Assembly (NCBI GenBank): GCA_002501805.1
Contig: DAOI01000035.1
Span: 1 to 29,656, forward strand
Source of the DNA: Euryarchaeota archaeon UBA463
GTDB taxonomy: Archaea > Thermoplasmatota > Poseidoniia > Poseidoniales > Thalassarchaeaceae
DNA: 29,656 nucleotides
Direction of reading: 5' to 3'
Below are positions 7,145-14,824 of the stretch, piece after piece; position 1 is the first letter of the stretch; the number at the start of each line of letters is the position of its first letter. The notes beneath the pieces are model-generated. The model was not told the origin of the DNA. It saw only the letters and a list, made by a program, of their open reading frames with translations, and did no database searches. Made by a program: the position numbers and the translations under genes.

Positions 7145-9462
7145 TGTGTCACCTCCTCAGTATCTTCCTCGCTGACCATTAGTCTATTGAATAATTTGCT
7201 GAGTGTTCCCGGCTCATTGGCGATGTGCTCGTTTGCATCAGTAAGTACCGGTAGATTGTGTGGATCGAAGCTTGGGGTAGGCGGAGGGGATTCAGTCATC
7301 CACTCGAAGGACCATCCTCCCCATGGGTCCGGAGGTGCCTTTTCTCCTCTAATTAGGGTCTTGATCATGTTGGCCACCATGATGAAGTTGGAGAAGAAGA
7401 AGATGAATGCTGATACGGATATGAACATGTTCCACCCTGCCGCCTCTATGGGAAGTGCCCCCATTGCCTCCTCAGTGGTAACGAAATAGGTGTGGTGTCT
7501 TCGAGCCATTCCCCATACTCCTAGCCTGTGCATGGGCCAGAATAGGGCGTTGTATGAGATGAAGCCCACCAGGAAGTGCAGAACTCCTAGTTTCTCATCT
7601 AGCATCCTACCAGACATCTTGGGGAACCAGTAATAGATCGCGGCATAGAAGCCGAAGACTGTTCCACCGACTAGAACGTAGTGGAAGTGAGCGACTACGA
7701 AGTATGACTCGTGAAGGTGAAGGTCCATGGCTATGGATGGGAAGAACATCCCTGAAATTCCTCCCAGTGTGAATGTTACAAGGAAACCAAGCGTCCAAAG
7801 AGTGTGTGTCCTGTAGACTAATGATCCCCCATGCATGGTCTTGAGCCAGTTGAATATCTTGATTCCAGTGGGTACTGCGACGAGCATTGTGGTCAGCATA
7901 GTCACGAATCTTAGAGTCGGGCTCATTCCACTGGTGAACATGTGATGCCCGTAGACAATGAATGAGACAATACCAATTCCTGCCATTGCATATACCATTG
8001 AGCGGTATCCGAAAATAGATCTTCTAGCGCTCGTGGCTATCACCTCTGAGATCACTCCAAAGGCAGGTACTATGACCACGTATACCTCGGGGTGTCCAAA
8101 GTACCAGAAAAGATGGCTCCACAGAAGGGGGTCTCCCCCAGCTGAGACATCGTAGAAAGCTGTGCCAATTACTCTGTCCAGATATACTTGGATAAGTCCG
8201 ATTCCGAAAGCTGGGATCGATAAGAACAGCATTAGATTCGCAATTAGTATTGACCATGTGAATAATGGCATCTGTAGCCATCCCATTCCTGGAGCCCTCA
8301 TGACAGCTATTGTTGTAAGGAAGTTTATTCCTGTTAAAGTGGAGGAGGCTACCAGCATAATCTGGCCCGCTACCCACATAGTGGTACCCATGTGTGCGGT
8401 CTCACTGACTACGTAAGGCGCATATCCAGTCCATCCAGTATCAGCTCCTGAGCCAGAAAACACTCCAGTGAATATCAGAAGTGCGCCAACTGGTTGAAGC
8501 CAGAATGACATTGCATTCAGCCTAGGAAGAGCCAGGTCGGGAGCCCCAATCTGAAGAGGTACCATCCAGTTGGCGAATCCATTAATCAGTGGCATTGCAG
8601 CTAAGAATATCATAGTCGTACCATGAAGTGTGAAGAACTGGTTATACTGATCTTGTGTCAGGAAGTCATTGCCTGGTACGGCCAGCTGTATTCTAATCAT
8701 CATAGCCATAATTCCCCCCACTCCTAGGAAGAAGAGACCAGCAACGAAGTACAGAGTACCTACCTTCTTGTGGTCAGTCGTAGTAAGCCAATCTGCTATC
8801 CATGGCGCGAAGTAGTCCCATGTGAAGGACTCTGGATTTGTCCTGTAGAAAACGTATGCAAGTGTGAATGCCAGGAGAATAGCAGAAACAACAATCAAGG
8901 TTGATAATACAACGAACGGGTCTGCCTCTTCGAGAACCAATACTGGTGGAGATACCTTGGCTGTAAGTTTGTTCCACATGTCTCCAGAGCTACCGCCATT
9001 GGCGCCATCTGCATTTCCGTTAACAGAGTTAGTATGGAGGATGAATTCCACGTTCCTGTCAGAAGAGGGAGAGGTCCATATGAGAGTCCAAGATGTCTGA
9101 TCATTCCCAGCTTCAGTATGGCTCACCTCATTTGGGTTGTACGATTGGACGGTAGCGTCTGAAGGAGAGAGCTCTCCATCGCTAACCCAGAGATTGAAGC
9201 CTCCTTGATTGGAGTTGGTCGGACTAGCTGGCCCTCCAACGAAAGATACTACAATTTCATATGACTCGGAGTAGTTGTATTGGTCTGGGAGTCCGGTAAT
9301 TGAAGGAACAACCTCAGAGCTAGTAGTTGCCCCGTGACAGTTACAACCTGAGTCCTTAACACCCTGAATACCTGTTGGATATGATACAACTGCAGGCGAG
9401 ACTATCATAGCCATAGCGATAGCCGATAGGACAAGTAGAGTTCTCATCGACTTCCTATTCAT
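7141..9462 (-). CDS. coxA: Cytochrome c oxidase subunit I fused to N-terminal Reeler-like domain
   Basis: Catalytic subunit I of a type A1 heme-copper oxidase, with an unusual N-terminal addition. Residues 1-27 look like a signal peptide. Residues about 28-170 resemble the Reeler/choice-of-anchor-V fold, with a C40-N-C42-H43-G motif, GLPDQYNYSESYEI, HTEAG...SWTLIWTSP and NGNADGANGGSSGDMW. A membrane helix at about 183-206 then leads into the normal subunit I from about 227. Conserved oxidase residues are low-spin heme ligand H280, D309 (D-channel), H457 with E459 and cross-linked Y461 (GHPEVY), CuB ligands H506/H507, K535 (K-channel, PTGIKIFNW) and heme ligands H592/H594 (AHFHYV). The frame is open throughout, so the fusion is seen directly. 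It lies 11 bases after the subunit II stop. The role of the N-terminal domain is unknown. Confidence 0.95.
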   Translation of the reverse strand: MNRKSMRTLLVLSAIAMAMIVSPAVVSYPTGIQGVKDSGCNCHGATTSSEVVPSITGLPDQYNYSESYEIVVSFVGGPASPTNSNQGGFNLWVSDGELSPSDATVQSYNPNEVSHTEAGNDQTSWTLIWTSPSSDRNVEFILHTNSVNGNADGANGGSSGDMWNKLTAKVSPPVLVLEEADPFVVLSTLIVVSAILLAFTLAYVFYRTNPESFTWDYFAPWIADWLTTTDHKKVGTLYFVAGLFFLGVGGIMAMMIRIQLAVPGNDFLTQDQYNQFFTLHGTTMIFLAAMPLINGFANWMVPLQIGAPDLALPRLNAMSFWLQPVGALLIFTGVFSGSGADTGWTGYAPYVVSETAHMGTTMWVAGQIMLVASSTLTGINFLTTIAVMRAPGMGWLQMPLFTWSILIANLMLFLSIPAFGIGLIQVYLDRVIGTAFYDVSAGGDPLLWSHLFWYFGHPEVYVVIVPAFGVISEVIATSARRSIFGYRSMVYAMAGIGIVSFIVYGHHMFTSGMSPTLRFVTMLTTMLVAVPTGIKIFNWLKTMHGGSLVYRTHTLWTLGFLVTFTLGGISGMFFPSIAMDLHLHESYFVVAHFHYVLVGGTVFGFYAAIYYWFPKMSGRMLDEKLGVLHFLVGFISYNALFWPMHRLGVWGMARRHHTYFVTTEEAMGALPIEAAGWNMFISVSAFIFFFSNFIMVANMIKTLIRGEKAPPDPWGGWSFEWMTESPPPTPSFDPHNLPVLTDANEHIANEPGTLSKLFNRLMVSEEDTEEVTH

Positions 9463-9473
9463 TCAGTCATCTC

Positions 9474-10223
9474 CTATTGATGGACTACCAGTTTTCCTGC
9501 CATGACAGAGTGGGCATCTCCACAGTATTCAGTACAGAGAATAATTTGATCGTCTACGATGTCACTTATCGGTAGCCAGAGTGTAGTAGGCCAGTTGTAT
9601 TCAGATGGCCCTATTTGGGCTCCGTACAATGTATCTTCCTTTACTCCCATACCGAGGAACCACGGGGCGTGTGTAACATCCTCTGATCTCATATTAGCCA
9701 GATATGTCTCACCGGTCTTCAGAGAAAGTAGGGGAACGGTTCCGTAAACTTCGATATTATCGCTCCCTGTGTCACATATCTCAGTTGAAAGATCGAGACA
9801 GTCGAACGCCCAAACCCACTGCTTAGCAGTAATCTCGATTACATGGTAGCACTCAGACGTGACTACGCCATAATCATCGAGTTGGTTGTTGGAGGATTGT
9901 CCTTCCTCGCATTCTTCACCATGGTACCCATCCTCACCTGTCTCTGACCATACCGCATCTAGAGGAACCCATGAGACATAGGTTAGCCAAACTATGAGTA
10001 TGAAAGGCGCGATAGTCCATGCTACCTCGAGCCTCATATCGTCATTATGTTTAGGAAAAACGCCCACAGCAATCTCATCAGGATTCTTGTAGTCATCGGC
10101 GTCTTCAGAACGGTACCAGAAGGAGTGGTGATACAGCCAAGAGAATGTAAAAACGGATACAAAAAATGATATCACAATGTAGTAGTCCCAAAGGCCCTGA
10201 AAAAGAGTGCTCTGGATGGTCAA
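9474..10223 (-). CDS. coxB: Cytochrome c oxidase subunit II with CuA site
   Basis: Electron-entry subunit of the oxidase. Two membrane helices (about 12-32 and 66-90) are followed by an outer cupredoxin domain. The binuclear CuA site is complete: H185 (VTHAPW) plus C230, E232, C234, H238 and M241 in CTEYCGDAHSVM. The aromatic electron-transfer patch KQWVWAF is at about 134-140. An acidic insertion between helix 2 and the cupredoxin core (about 92-125) adds C105 and C125, and further cysteines lie at C142 and C150; these may form disulfides. No lipobox is seen. The start is TTG at 10223, first gene of the operon. A perfect inverted repeat lies just upstream. Confidence 0.95.
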   Translation of the reverse strand: MTIQSTLFQGLWDYYIVISFFVSVFTFSWLYHHSFWYRSEDADDYKNPDEIAVGVFPKHNDDMRLEVAWTIAPFILIVWLTYVSWVPLDAVWSETGEDGYHGEECEEGQSSNNQLDDYGVVTSECYHVIEITAKQWVWAFDCLDLSTEICDTGSDNIEVYGTVPLLSLKTGETYLANMRSEDVTHAPWFLGMGVKEDTLYGAQIGPSEYNWPTTLWLPISDIVDDQIILCTEYCGDAHSVMAGKLVVHQ

Positions 10224-10228
10224 GACAC

Positions 10229-10246
10229 TACCCGTATCGACGGGTA
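10229..10246. promoter_or_regulatory. Perfect inverted repeat upstream of cox operon
   Basis: TACCCGT-ATCG-ACGGGTA (10229-10235 / 10240-10246) is a perfect seven-base inverted repeat with a four-base spacer. It lies six bases upstream of the subunit II start on the minus strand and 31 bases upstream of the divergent Toprim gene. It could be an operator for a dimeric regulator or a hairpin in the cox leader. Assignment is by position and symmetry only. Confidence 0.4.
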
Positions 10247-10276
10247 TGAATTCCCCTCATAAGGGATACGGATGAC

Positions 10277-10837
10277 ATGCCTGAATATTTGCTCCAATTG
10301 AATGGGATAACTACAAAGAAAAATCGCCCCTATCAGGCTATGATGAACCATAATGGCTCTGGAGGCAGTGAAAAGAGCCCGGGTCCTCATGATAGAGTTT
10401 CTAGATTCCAAAAAGCCTCGAAAGTAATTCAGATTTCCATCAGGAGAAACGCTCCAATCGAAATGGGCGGATGCAACTGCCCTGTGGTAGTGGAAGGAAT
10501 TAATGATGTGCGAACTCTGAGAGAGTTGGGATTCGTCGGATTAGTTGAGAAGGTAAACAGGGGGTGGCCGATCTCCAAGTTAGTTGCGTATCTACATAGT
10601 ACGTATGGAGTCAGAAATCTAGAGGATGGCGGAGGGTCAGTAATTCTCCTAATGGACTGGGATAGGACCGGTGGAAGGCTACAGAAATCAATTAGGGAAC
10701 GGATGGAGTCCTTGGATGTCAAGATAGATGAGGAGCTCAGAATAGAATTAATGAAGACCATGAAGCCCGAGGGCAGGACTGTTGAGTCTCTACGTCCTCA
10801 TGTCGCATCCATACTAGCTCAGATGAGTGATTTTTAG
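10277..10837 (+). CDS. Small Toprim-domain protein (UPF0292/DnaG-like)
   Basis: Toprim folds bind Mg2+ for nucleotidyl transfer or nucleic-acid cleavage, as in DnaG, topoisomerases and RNase M5-type enzymes. The motif PVVVEGINDVRTLRELG (about 69-85) carries the conserved Glu (E73). LLMDWDRTGG (about 124-133) carries the D-x-D pair D127/D129. Stand-alone archaeal Toprim proteins of the UPF0292 type are close in architecture, though often shorter. The first 40 or so residues are not recognisable and the true start may be a downstream Met (residue 22 or 23). The gene diverges from the cox operon and converges tail-to-tail with the Lrp/AsnC gene one base away. The substrate is unknown. Confidence 0.75.
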   Translation: MPEYLLQLNGITTKKNRPYQAMMNHNGSGGSEKSPGPHDRVSRFQKASKVIQISIRRNAPIEMGGCNCPVVVEGINDVRTLRELGFVGLVEKVNRGWPISKLVAYLHSTYGVRNLEDGGGSVILLMDWDRTGGRLQKSIRERMESLDVKIDEELRIELMKTMKPEGRTVESLRPHVASILAQMSDF

Positions 10838-10838
10838 G

Positions 10839-11285
10839 CTACTCCGGAGCCACAGTGACTGTCTCTTTAACCGTGTTCAGAACTAATTGGGTCAGTGACC
10901 TCTCGATACCATCAACAGACATGACATTCTTGATGAGATCATCCAAGTCCTCCCTATCCTTGGCCCTGGCAATAACCATGGAGTCATAATCTCCAGTGAC
11001 ATCATACACACCACATACCCTGTAGTCTCTGGAAATCTTCTCTTGTATCTCGATTAGCCTCCCTTTCTCTATCCTCAGACCTATGACTACGTTCAAGCTC
11101 CAGCCGACCTTTTCAGGATCCAGTCTAACTGAATATCCGGTAATTATCCCACTGCTCTCCATTCTGTTTACCCTGTTACTCACGGTTCCCAAAGCAACGC
11201 CGACTTCCCCTGATATCTTCCTTAGGGAAGCTCTGCCATCTTTCTGTAGGACATGGATAATTTTCCGGTCTGTCTCGTCTATCAT
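10839..11285 (-). CDS. Lrp/AsnC-family transcriptional regulator
   Basis: The product (148 residues from this start) has an N-terminal winged helix-turn-helix: IDETDRKIIHVLQKDGRASLRKISGEVGVALGTVSNRVNRMESSGIITGYSV, given here in short as residues 2-53. An effector-binding/oligomerisation RAM domain follows, with RVCGVYDVTGDYDSMV and a closing TVKETVTVAP. These proteins act as small DNA-binding dimers or octamers, often sensing amino acids. I chose the ATG at 11285 because it starts exactly at the family's usual M-I-D-E-T-D-R-K and follows a GGTGG stretch. An upstream in-frame ATG at 11369 would add 28 unrelated residues and overlap the NSUN stop. An AT-rich stretch at about 11330-11350 could hold its promoter. 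Targets are not known. Confidence 0.9.
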   Translation of the reverse strand: MIDETDRKIIHVLQKDGRASLRKISGEVGVALGTVSNRVNRMESSGIITGYSVRLDPEKVGWSLNVVIGLRIEKGRLIEIQEKISRDYRVCGVYDVTGDYDSMVIARAKDREDLDDLIKNVMSVDGIERSLTQLVLNTVKETVTVAPE

Positions 11286-11365
11286 GTAGCCACCGCGGAA
11301 ACCTTTTGACAGTGGCAGGCTAATGAACATATGTGATTTAAAATACAGAAATATTAGTCGCTTGT

Positions 11366-13015
11366 TCACGATTTGTCTTCACTGACAATTTCTAGATTTC
11401 TCTGTTTTTTCTTGATTAAAATTTCTTTCTCATTGAGCATTATTGTTACCTTCCCACCTACCCACACGGGTATTGCCTCCGTTTCGGACATGAGGATATG
11501 CCCCCCTCTGATATTCTCTGAAATACCAGATTCCTCCAATTCCAGTAATTGATTATGTAGTATTGAGTCAATCGTATCTTCTTTGACTTCTGTGATTCCC
11601 TTGCTCATTAATGATGAGAGTTCAAGAGCCGCCTTCCCAGAAATTCTTTCCGGCTGTCCCTTTCTGACTCTAGCAATCTCTCGGCCGAGGTGGAGTACAT
11701 TGAGTGGCCTCCATCTTTCTCCCGGGATAGCAGTCCTCCCATTTCTTACCCTCCTCTCAGAAGACCATATATCCTCGGCCTGAGAGTTTGCCCACAGAAT
11801 CTTTTTCCCCCTCATCCAAAGGTCATCGGGCATATTCCCCCATCTATCATTGAGGCTGTTCATAATTTCCTGACTGATGGGTTGGGGAGAGCTCTGGATG
11901 TCAGGTTTGACTTCATCTGGAGACTTGTAGAATTCTGGCTTTTTAGTTGTCATTGGCAGATTTCCAGACTTTTTTATTACTGAGATAAAGAAGCCTCCTC
12001 CTCCTATATCATCATGCCAAATTCTCATGCATTTCTTCAAGGATTCAGAAATCTCATCCTCTACTGGTGAAGTCATGGACTTCTCTAGATCTAAGATAGA
12101 TGAAGGCATTGCATCATCATCAATATCTGGCCACGAGGAGAACCCATCTCTTCCTGGCAGGTTAGGAATTATTTCTGATACCGGTAGGAGCTCTAAGTTC
12201 TCCTCAGTTCTGATTATCTCAGCCACCACTGCCTCGTTCTCGATTGGATCTAGTGAACAGGTGGAGTAGACAATAACTCCGCCTGGCCGGACAAGGCTGA
12301 CCGCCTTCCTCAGTAGATTGATCTGCAGATCATGCAATGACCTCCCTCCACGAGGACTCCACTTCCCCCAAACCTCCGGATTCTTCCTTGTCGTCGCGGA
12401 TCCCGTACAAGGGACATCAACCAGAATCTTGTCAAATCCCCCCATTGGGACATTAGGGATATGCCTTCCATCGTGATTGATTACTATGGCAGACCTAGAT
12501 GCGTGCCTCTGAACGTTTGACACTAGCGTGTTTGCTCTGGAGTTAGAAATCTCATTAGCAAACACGACACCACTGTCGCCGAGACATTCTGCAATCTGAG
12601 TTGTCTTAGACCCAGGAGATGCACACATGTCTAGAACTAGCTCGCCCTGAGTAATATCCATTGCCAGAACAGGAATCATGGAGACTATTTCCTGCCTTGT
12701 TATTCTACCAGTCTCATGTAAAGACTTGAGGAGCTCCCGGACCTCTCCTTCAGCAGACCCCCTGGTGAATGGCATCTCCCATGCACTTCCAGGACCTTTG
12801 AACCACTCAATTCTATGAGCGCCCACATCTTTGAGCCATCCCTCGACCCATTCACTATCGAGCCTTAGAGGATTGACTCTGACTGTCTCTGGAAGTCTAT
12901 CGAATGCGCTCTCCAGCCATTCTCCCGGATCTGCCCTCCAACTGGATACAGCCTTTAGGAGAAGGCTAGATGATGCCAGGTCCGACCATGGCGTCTGAGA
13001 GTCCTCCACGCGCAT
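11366..13015 (-). CDS. NSUN2/Trm4-like RNA cytosine-C5 methyltransferase
   Basis: SAM-dependent m5C methyltransferase for tRNA or rRNA. The SAM-binding motif LDMCASPGSKTTQ is at about 128-140. The catalytic region has VDVPCTGSATTRKNPEVWGKWSP (about 199-221) with release Cys C203, then YSTCSLDPIENEAVVAE (about 250-266) with nucleophile C253. The wording of both motifs is closest to eukaryotic NSUN2 / yeast Trm4, which modify tRNA. The C-terminal 180 residues are less conserved and may form a PUA-like RNA-binding module; I cannot confirm this. Length 549. ATG start at 13015. The Lrp/AsnC gene lies downstream on the same strand. Confidence 0.9.
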   Translation of the reverse strand: MRVEDSQTPWSDLASSSLLLKAVSSWRADPGEWLESAFDRLPETVRVNPLRLDSEWVEGWLKDVGAHRIEWFKGPGSAWEMPFTRGSAEGEVRELLKSLHETGRITRQEIVSMIPVLAMDITQGELVLDMCASPGSKTTQIAECLGDSGVVFANEISNSRANTLVSNVQRHASRSAIVINHDGRHIPNVPMGGFDKILVDVPCTGSATTRKNPEVWGKWSPRGGRSLHDLQINLLRKAVSLVRPGGVIVYSTCSLDPIENEAVVAEIIRTEENLELLPVSEIIPNLPGRDGFSSWPDIDDDAMPSSILDLEKSMTSPVEDEISESLKKCMRIWHDDIGGGGFFISVIKKSGNLPMTTKKPEFYKSPDEVKPDIQSSPQPISQEIMNSLNDRWGNMPDDLWMRGKKILWANSQAEDIWSSERRVRNGRTAIPGERWRPLNVLHLGREIARVRKGQPERISGKAALELSSLMSKGITEVKEDTIDSILHNQLLELEESGISENIRGGHILMSETEAIPVWVGGKVTIMLNEKEILIKKKQRNLEIVSEDKS

Positions 13016-13136
13016 GCGAAAGGGCGTTGTCGAATCAATGGCTCGTATCTATTGGCAAATCATTCTGGTCTCTGAAACGTTTGTCGGCAAGTGTAAATTC
13101 CGTAAACGGTTAAACATCAGATGAGGAGCTCACGTA

Positions 13137-13520
13137 TTGCGGCGTTGTCGCAGGTGGGATGCTATGAGGACACTAAGGAGAAGAATTTCTAGAAATGCAG
13201 GCGAACGAGTGAGTTTGGATCAGGGCAAGTCAGCAAGAAAGCTGGTTGAGCTGGTCGAGAGGGCTCAGTCAAACGGCTTAGATCAGGGGCCTTTAACTCC
13301 TGTCGAGGCCCTGGTTACAATTGAAGGTGAAGATTGGGTTTGGCAAATCGTAGATCATGAGGTACTAGAGATGCTTAGTCATAGACTAGTTTTCCAAAGC
13401 GATATCGGATCGAGGAGAGAAATTCTGATGACTGCTGGCTTGGAGACTGCAGTTAGCGCGGCTTCAAAGATTGTTGAGCTGGATGGCGGATGTGTTCTCA
13501 TCGAGACGTTGGAGCCTTGA
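13137..13520 (+). CDS. Conserved-looking hypothetical protein
   Basis: An open frame of up to 127 residues that I do not recognise. The N-terminus is very basic (Arg-rich) if the TTG at 13137 or ATG at 13164 is used. A later GTG at 13209 (M-S-L-D-Q-G-K-S-A-R-K) would remove this stretch and give a more ordinary small protein. The body is mixed alpha/beta in appearance (LTPVEALVTIEGEDWVWQIV, LETAVSAASKIVELDG) without Cys or membrane helices. It lies 48 bases upstream of Sec61-beta on the same strand, so the two may share a transcript. The exact start is uncertain. Confidence 0.65.
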   Translation: MRRCRRWDAMRTLRRRISRNAGERVSLDQGKSARKLVELVERAQSNGLDQGPLTPVEALVTIEGEDWVWQIVDHEVLEMLSHRLVFQSDIGSRREILMTAGLETAVSAASKIVELDGGCVLIETLEP

Positions 13521-13568
13521 TAGGGGCCTTAGCGGCCTTGAAATACTGTAGGCAGGTCCGGCGGTTCA

Positions 13569-13760
13569 ATGGCGAAGGAGAAGAAGGGCAGTGGAATCCA
13601 GCAAGCTGCTGGTTTGATTCGGTACTTCGATGAGGAGTCCGAGGACGCGATACAGATTTCTAAGACCATGATTTACGTGGCCTGCTTCGTCTTCTCAATT
13701 ACAATTTATCTTGCTAACCATAACGTCCTGTCATGGCTGGGCGAAACAATAGGACTGTAG
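13569..13760 (+). CDS. secG: Preprotein translocase subunit Sec61-beta (SecG family)
   Basis: Tail-anchored small subunit of the archaeal Sec translocon, which partners SecY and SecE in protein export. The 63 residues show the typical layout: a basic start (MAKEKKGSG), then the conserved AAGLIRYFDEESEDAIQIS (about 13-31), then a single membrane helix (about 34-57). AGLIRYFDEE is the diagnostic stretch of archaeal and eukaryotic Sec61-beta. It ends two bases before the stop of the convergent gene on the other strand. Confidence 0.93.
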   Translation: MAKEKKGSGIQQAAGLIRYFDEESEDAIQISKTMIYVACFVFSITIYLANHNVLSWLGETIGL

Positions 13761-13762
13761 GA

Positions 13763-14551
13763 CTATTCCTCGGATAGATCAACGAACGGTATAATGTCGT
13801 CTTCATTGTGTACTTTTACTTCGATTGAAGCATGCTCTGATGATAGGACCTCTGTACTAGGGTCAGCCTCAATCAGAGCGCTATTGGCTCGTCCCAATGC
13901 CCTTTCTACTGCTGGTGCATTTCTATCCACCAGTGCTGCTGTGGCTTCTTCGAGGGCCATCTTTGCTCGGGTTAGAGATTCTCGGTCACCCTTTGAGGAG
14001 AGTTGGGCTACTCTTTCTTCCAGCTCTCCGATCTGTGATCCCATATCATCCGAGGCCCATTTTACCAGGCTAATCCAATCCCTGTGGTGTTCCTCAGATT
14101 TTACACCGGTGACTCTCTCGAACCTACTAATCCAGAATGGCTCCCATGGATTCCTCCCCAAAGAAGCTACGACATCATGAATGCATCTAGCCCTCAGTGA
14201 TAGGGGGCCGTATATCTCGATTTTATTGTAGAAGCATTTGGCGATTAGTCCGAATCCCCAATATGAGTCACTGGTTATCTTTACAGAGACATCTCCGGAT
14301 GAGGAAGTGAGTTCCCATCTTTGCTCGTCATATCCTGGCTCGGACGAGAACTGTGGCGGGTCATGAGGACCCAGGAATCTCAATACTGCTTTGGCGACAT
14401 CGCCAAGAAATACTGATCTTCCGTCTCCTGGCCAAGATTCTGCCCTGAGATACCCTTCACCGTCAATCTTCATTCGTGGATCGCCATCCAAAACCTGGGC
14501 GAACAAAACTGACGCAGAAGCGTCTGGAAATGATGCTAGCTCAGGGCTCAC
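13763..14551 (-). CDS. Hypothetical protein with C-terminal coiled coil
   Basis: 262 residues from a GTG at 14551; an internal ATG (Met27, M-K-I-D-G-E-G) is an alternative start. I do not recognise the family. The N-terminal 130 residues look globular, with ESWPGDGRSVFLGDVAKAVL and SYWGFGLIAKCFYNKIEIYG. Residues about 170-230 are strongly helical and coiled-coil-like (IGELEERVAQLSSKG, RAKMALEEATAALVDR, VERALGRANSALIEA). There is no signal peptide or membrane helix, so it is probably cytoplasmic. It converges with Sec61-beta. Confidence 0.65.
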   Translation of the reverse strand: MSPELASFPDASASVLFAQVLDGDPRMKIDGEGYLRAESWPGDGRSVFLGDVAKAVLRFLGPHDPPQFSSEPGYDEQRWELTSSSGDVSVKITSDSYWGFGLIAKCFYNKIEIYGPLSLRARCIHDVVASLGRNPWEPFWISRFERVTGVKSEEHHRDWISLVKWASDDMGSQIGELEERVAQLSSKGDRESLTRAKMALEEATAALVDRNAPAVERALGRANSALIEADPSTEVLSSEHASIEVKVHNEDDIIPFVDLSEE

Positions 14552-14627
14552 GTATCATGGCGAGGGGGCTAAGGTTCAAGGTTGCTGTCCTAGTAATTGC
14601 TAAGTCCCTCCTGATATCAGGAGATTT

Positions 14628-14822
14628 GTGCCACGTAGGAAGTATGGTCGTCTTCAGAAGGTTGTGGATCACCCTCCTCGGGATAACTGTAGTCGATGCA
14701 GGTCCGGAAAGCATTGCCCGATACCCGGGCATCAAGGGAATGAGTCAGGAGCAGGTAGAGAGTGGAAGGGGCCCGATTCGGTGGATAAACGTACTAACAA
14801 GAGAAACCCAGCCAAGAAATGA
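14628..14822 (+). CDS. Small basic Cys/His-rich protein, possible zinc binder
   Basis: 64 residues starting at a GTG preceded by a good Shine-Dalgarno (AGGAGA at 14619-14624). The protein is basic at both ends (PRRKYGRLQK at the start, DKRTNKRNPAKK at the end). In the middle it has NCSRCRSGKHCPIPGH, giving C-x2-C plus nearby H, C and H that could bind one zinc. Two other frames are also open here, including a 166-residue one. I prefer this frame for its ribosome-binding site, metal-ligand pattern and neat end two bases before the recombinase stop. A nucleic-acid-binding role is a guess. Confidence 0.5.
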   Translation: MPRRKYGRLQKVVDHPPRDNCSRCRSGKHCPIPGHQGNESGAGREWKGPDSVDKRTNKRNPAKK

Positions 14823-14824
14823 TA

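Noticed and set aside
11286..11369. Upstream extension of the Lrp/AsnC gene
   Set aside because: The extra 28 residues overlap the NSUN stop and match nothing in the family; the start at 11285 begins with the usual conserved sequence.
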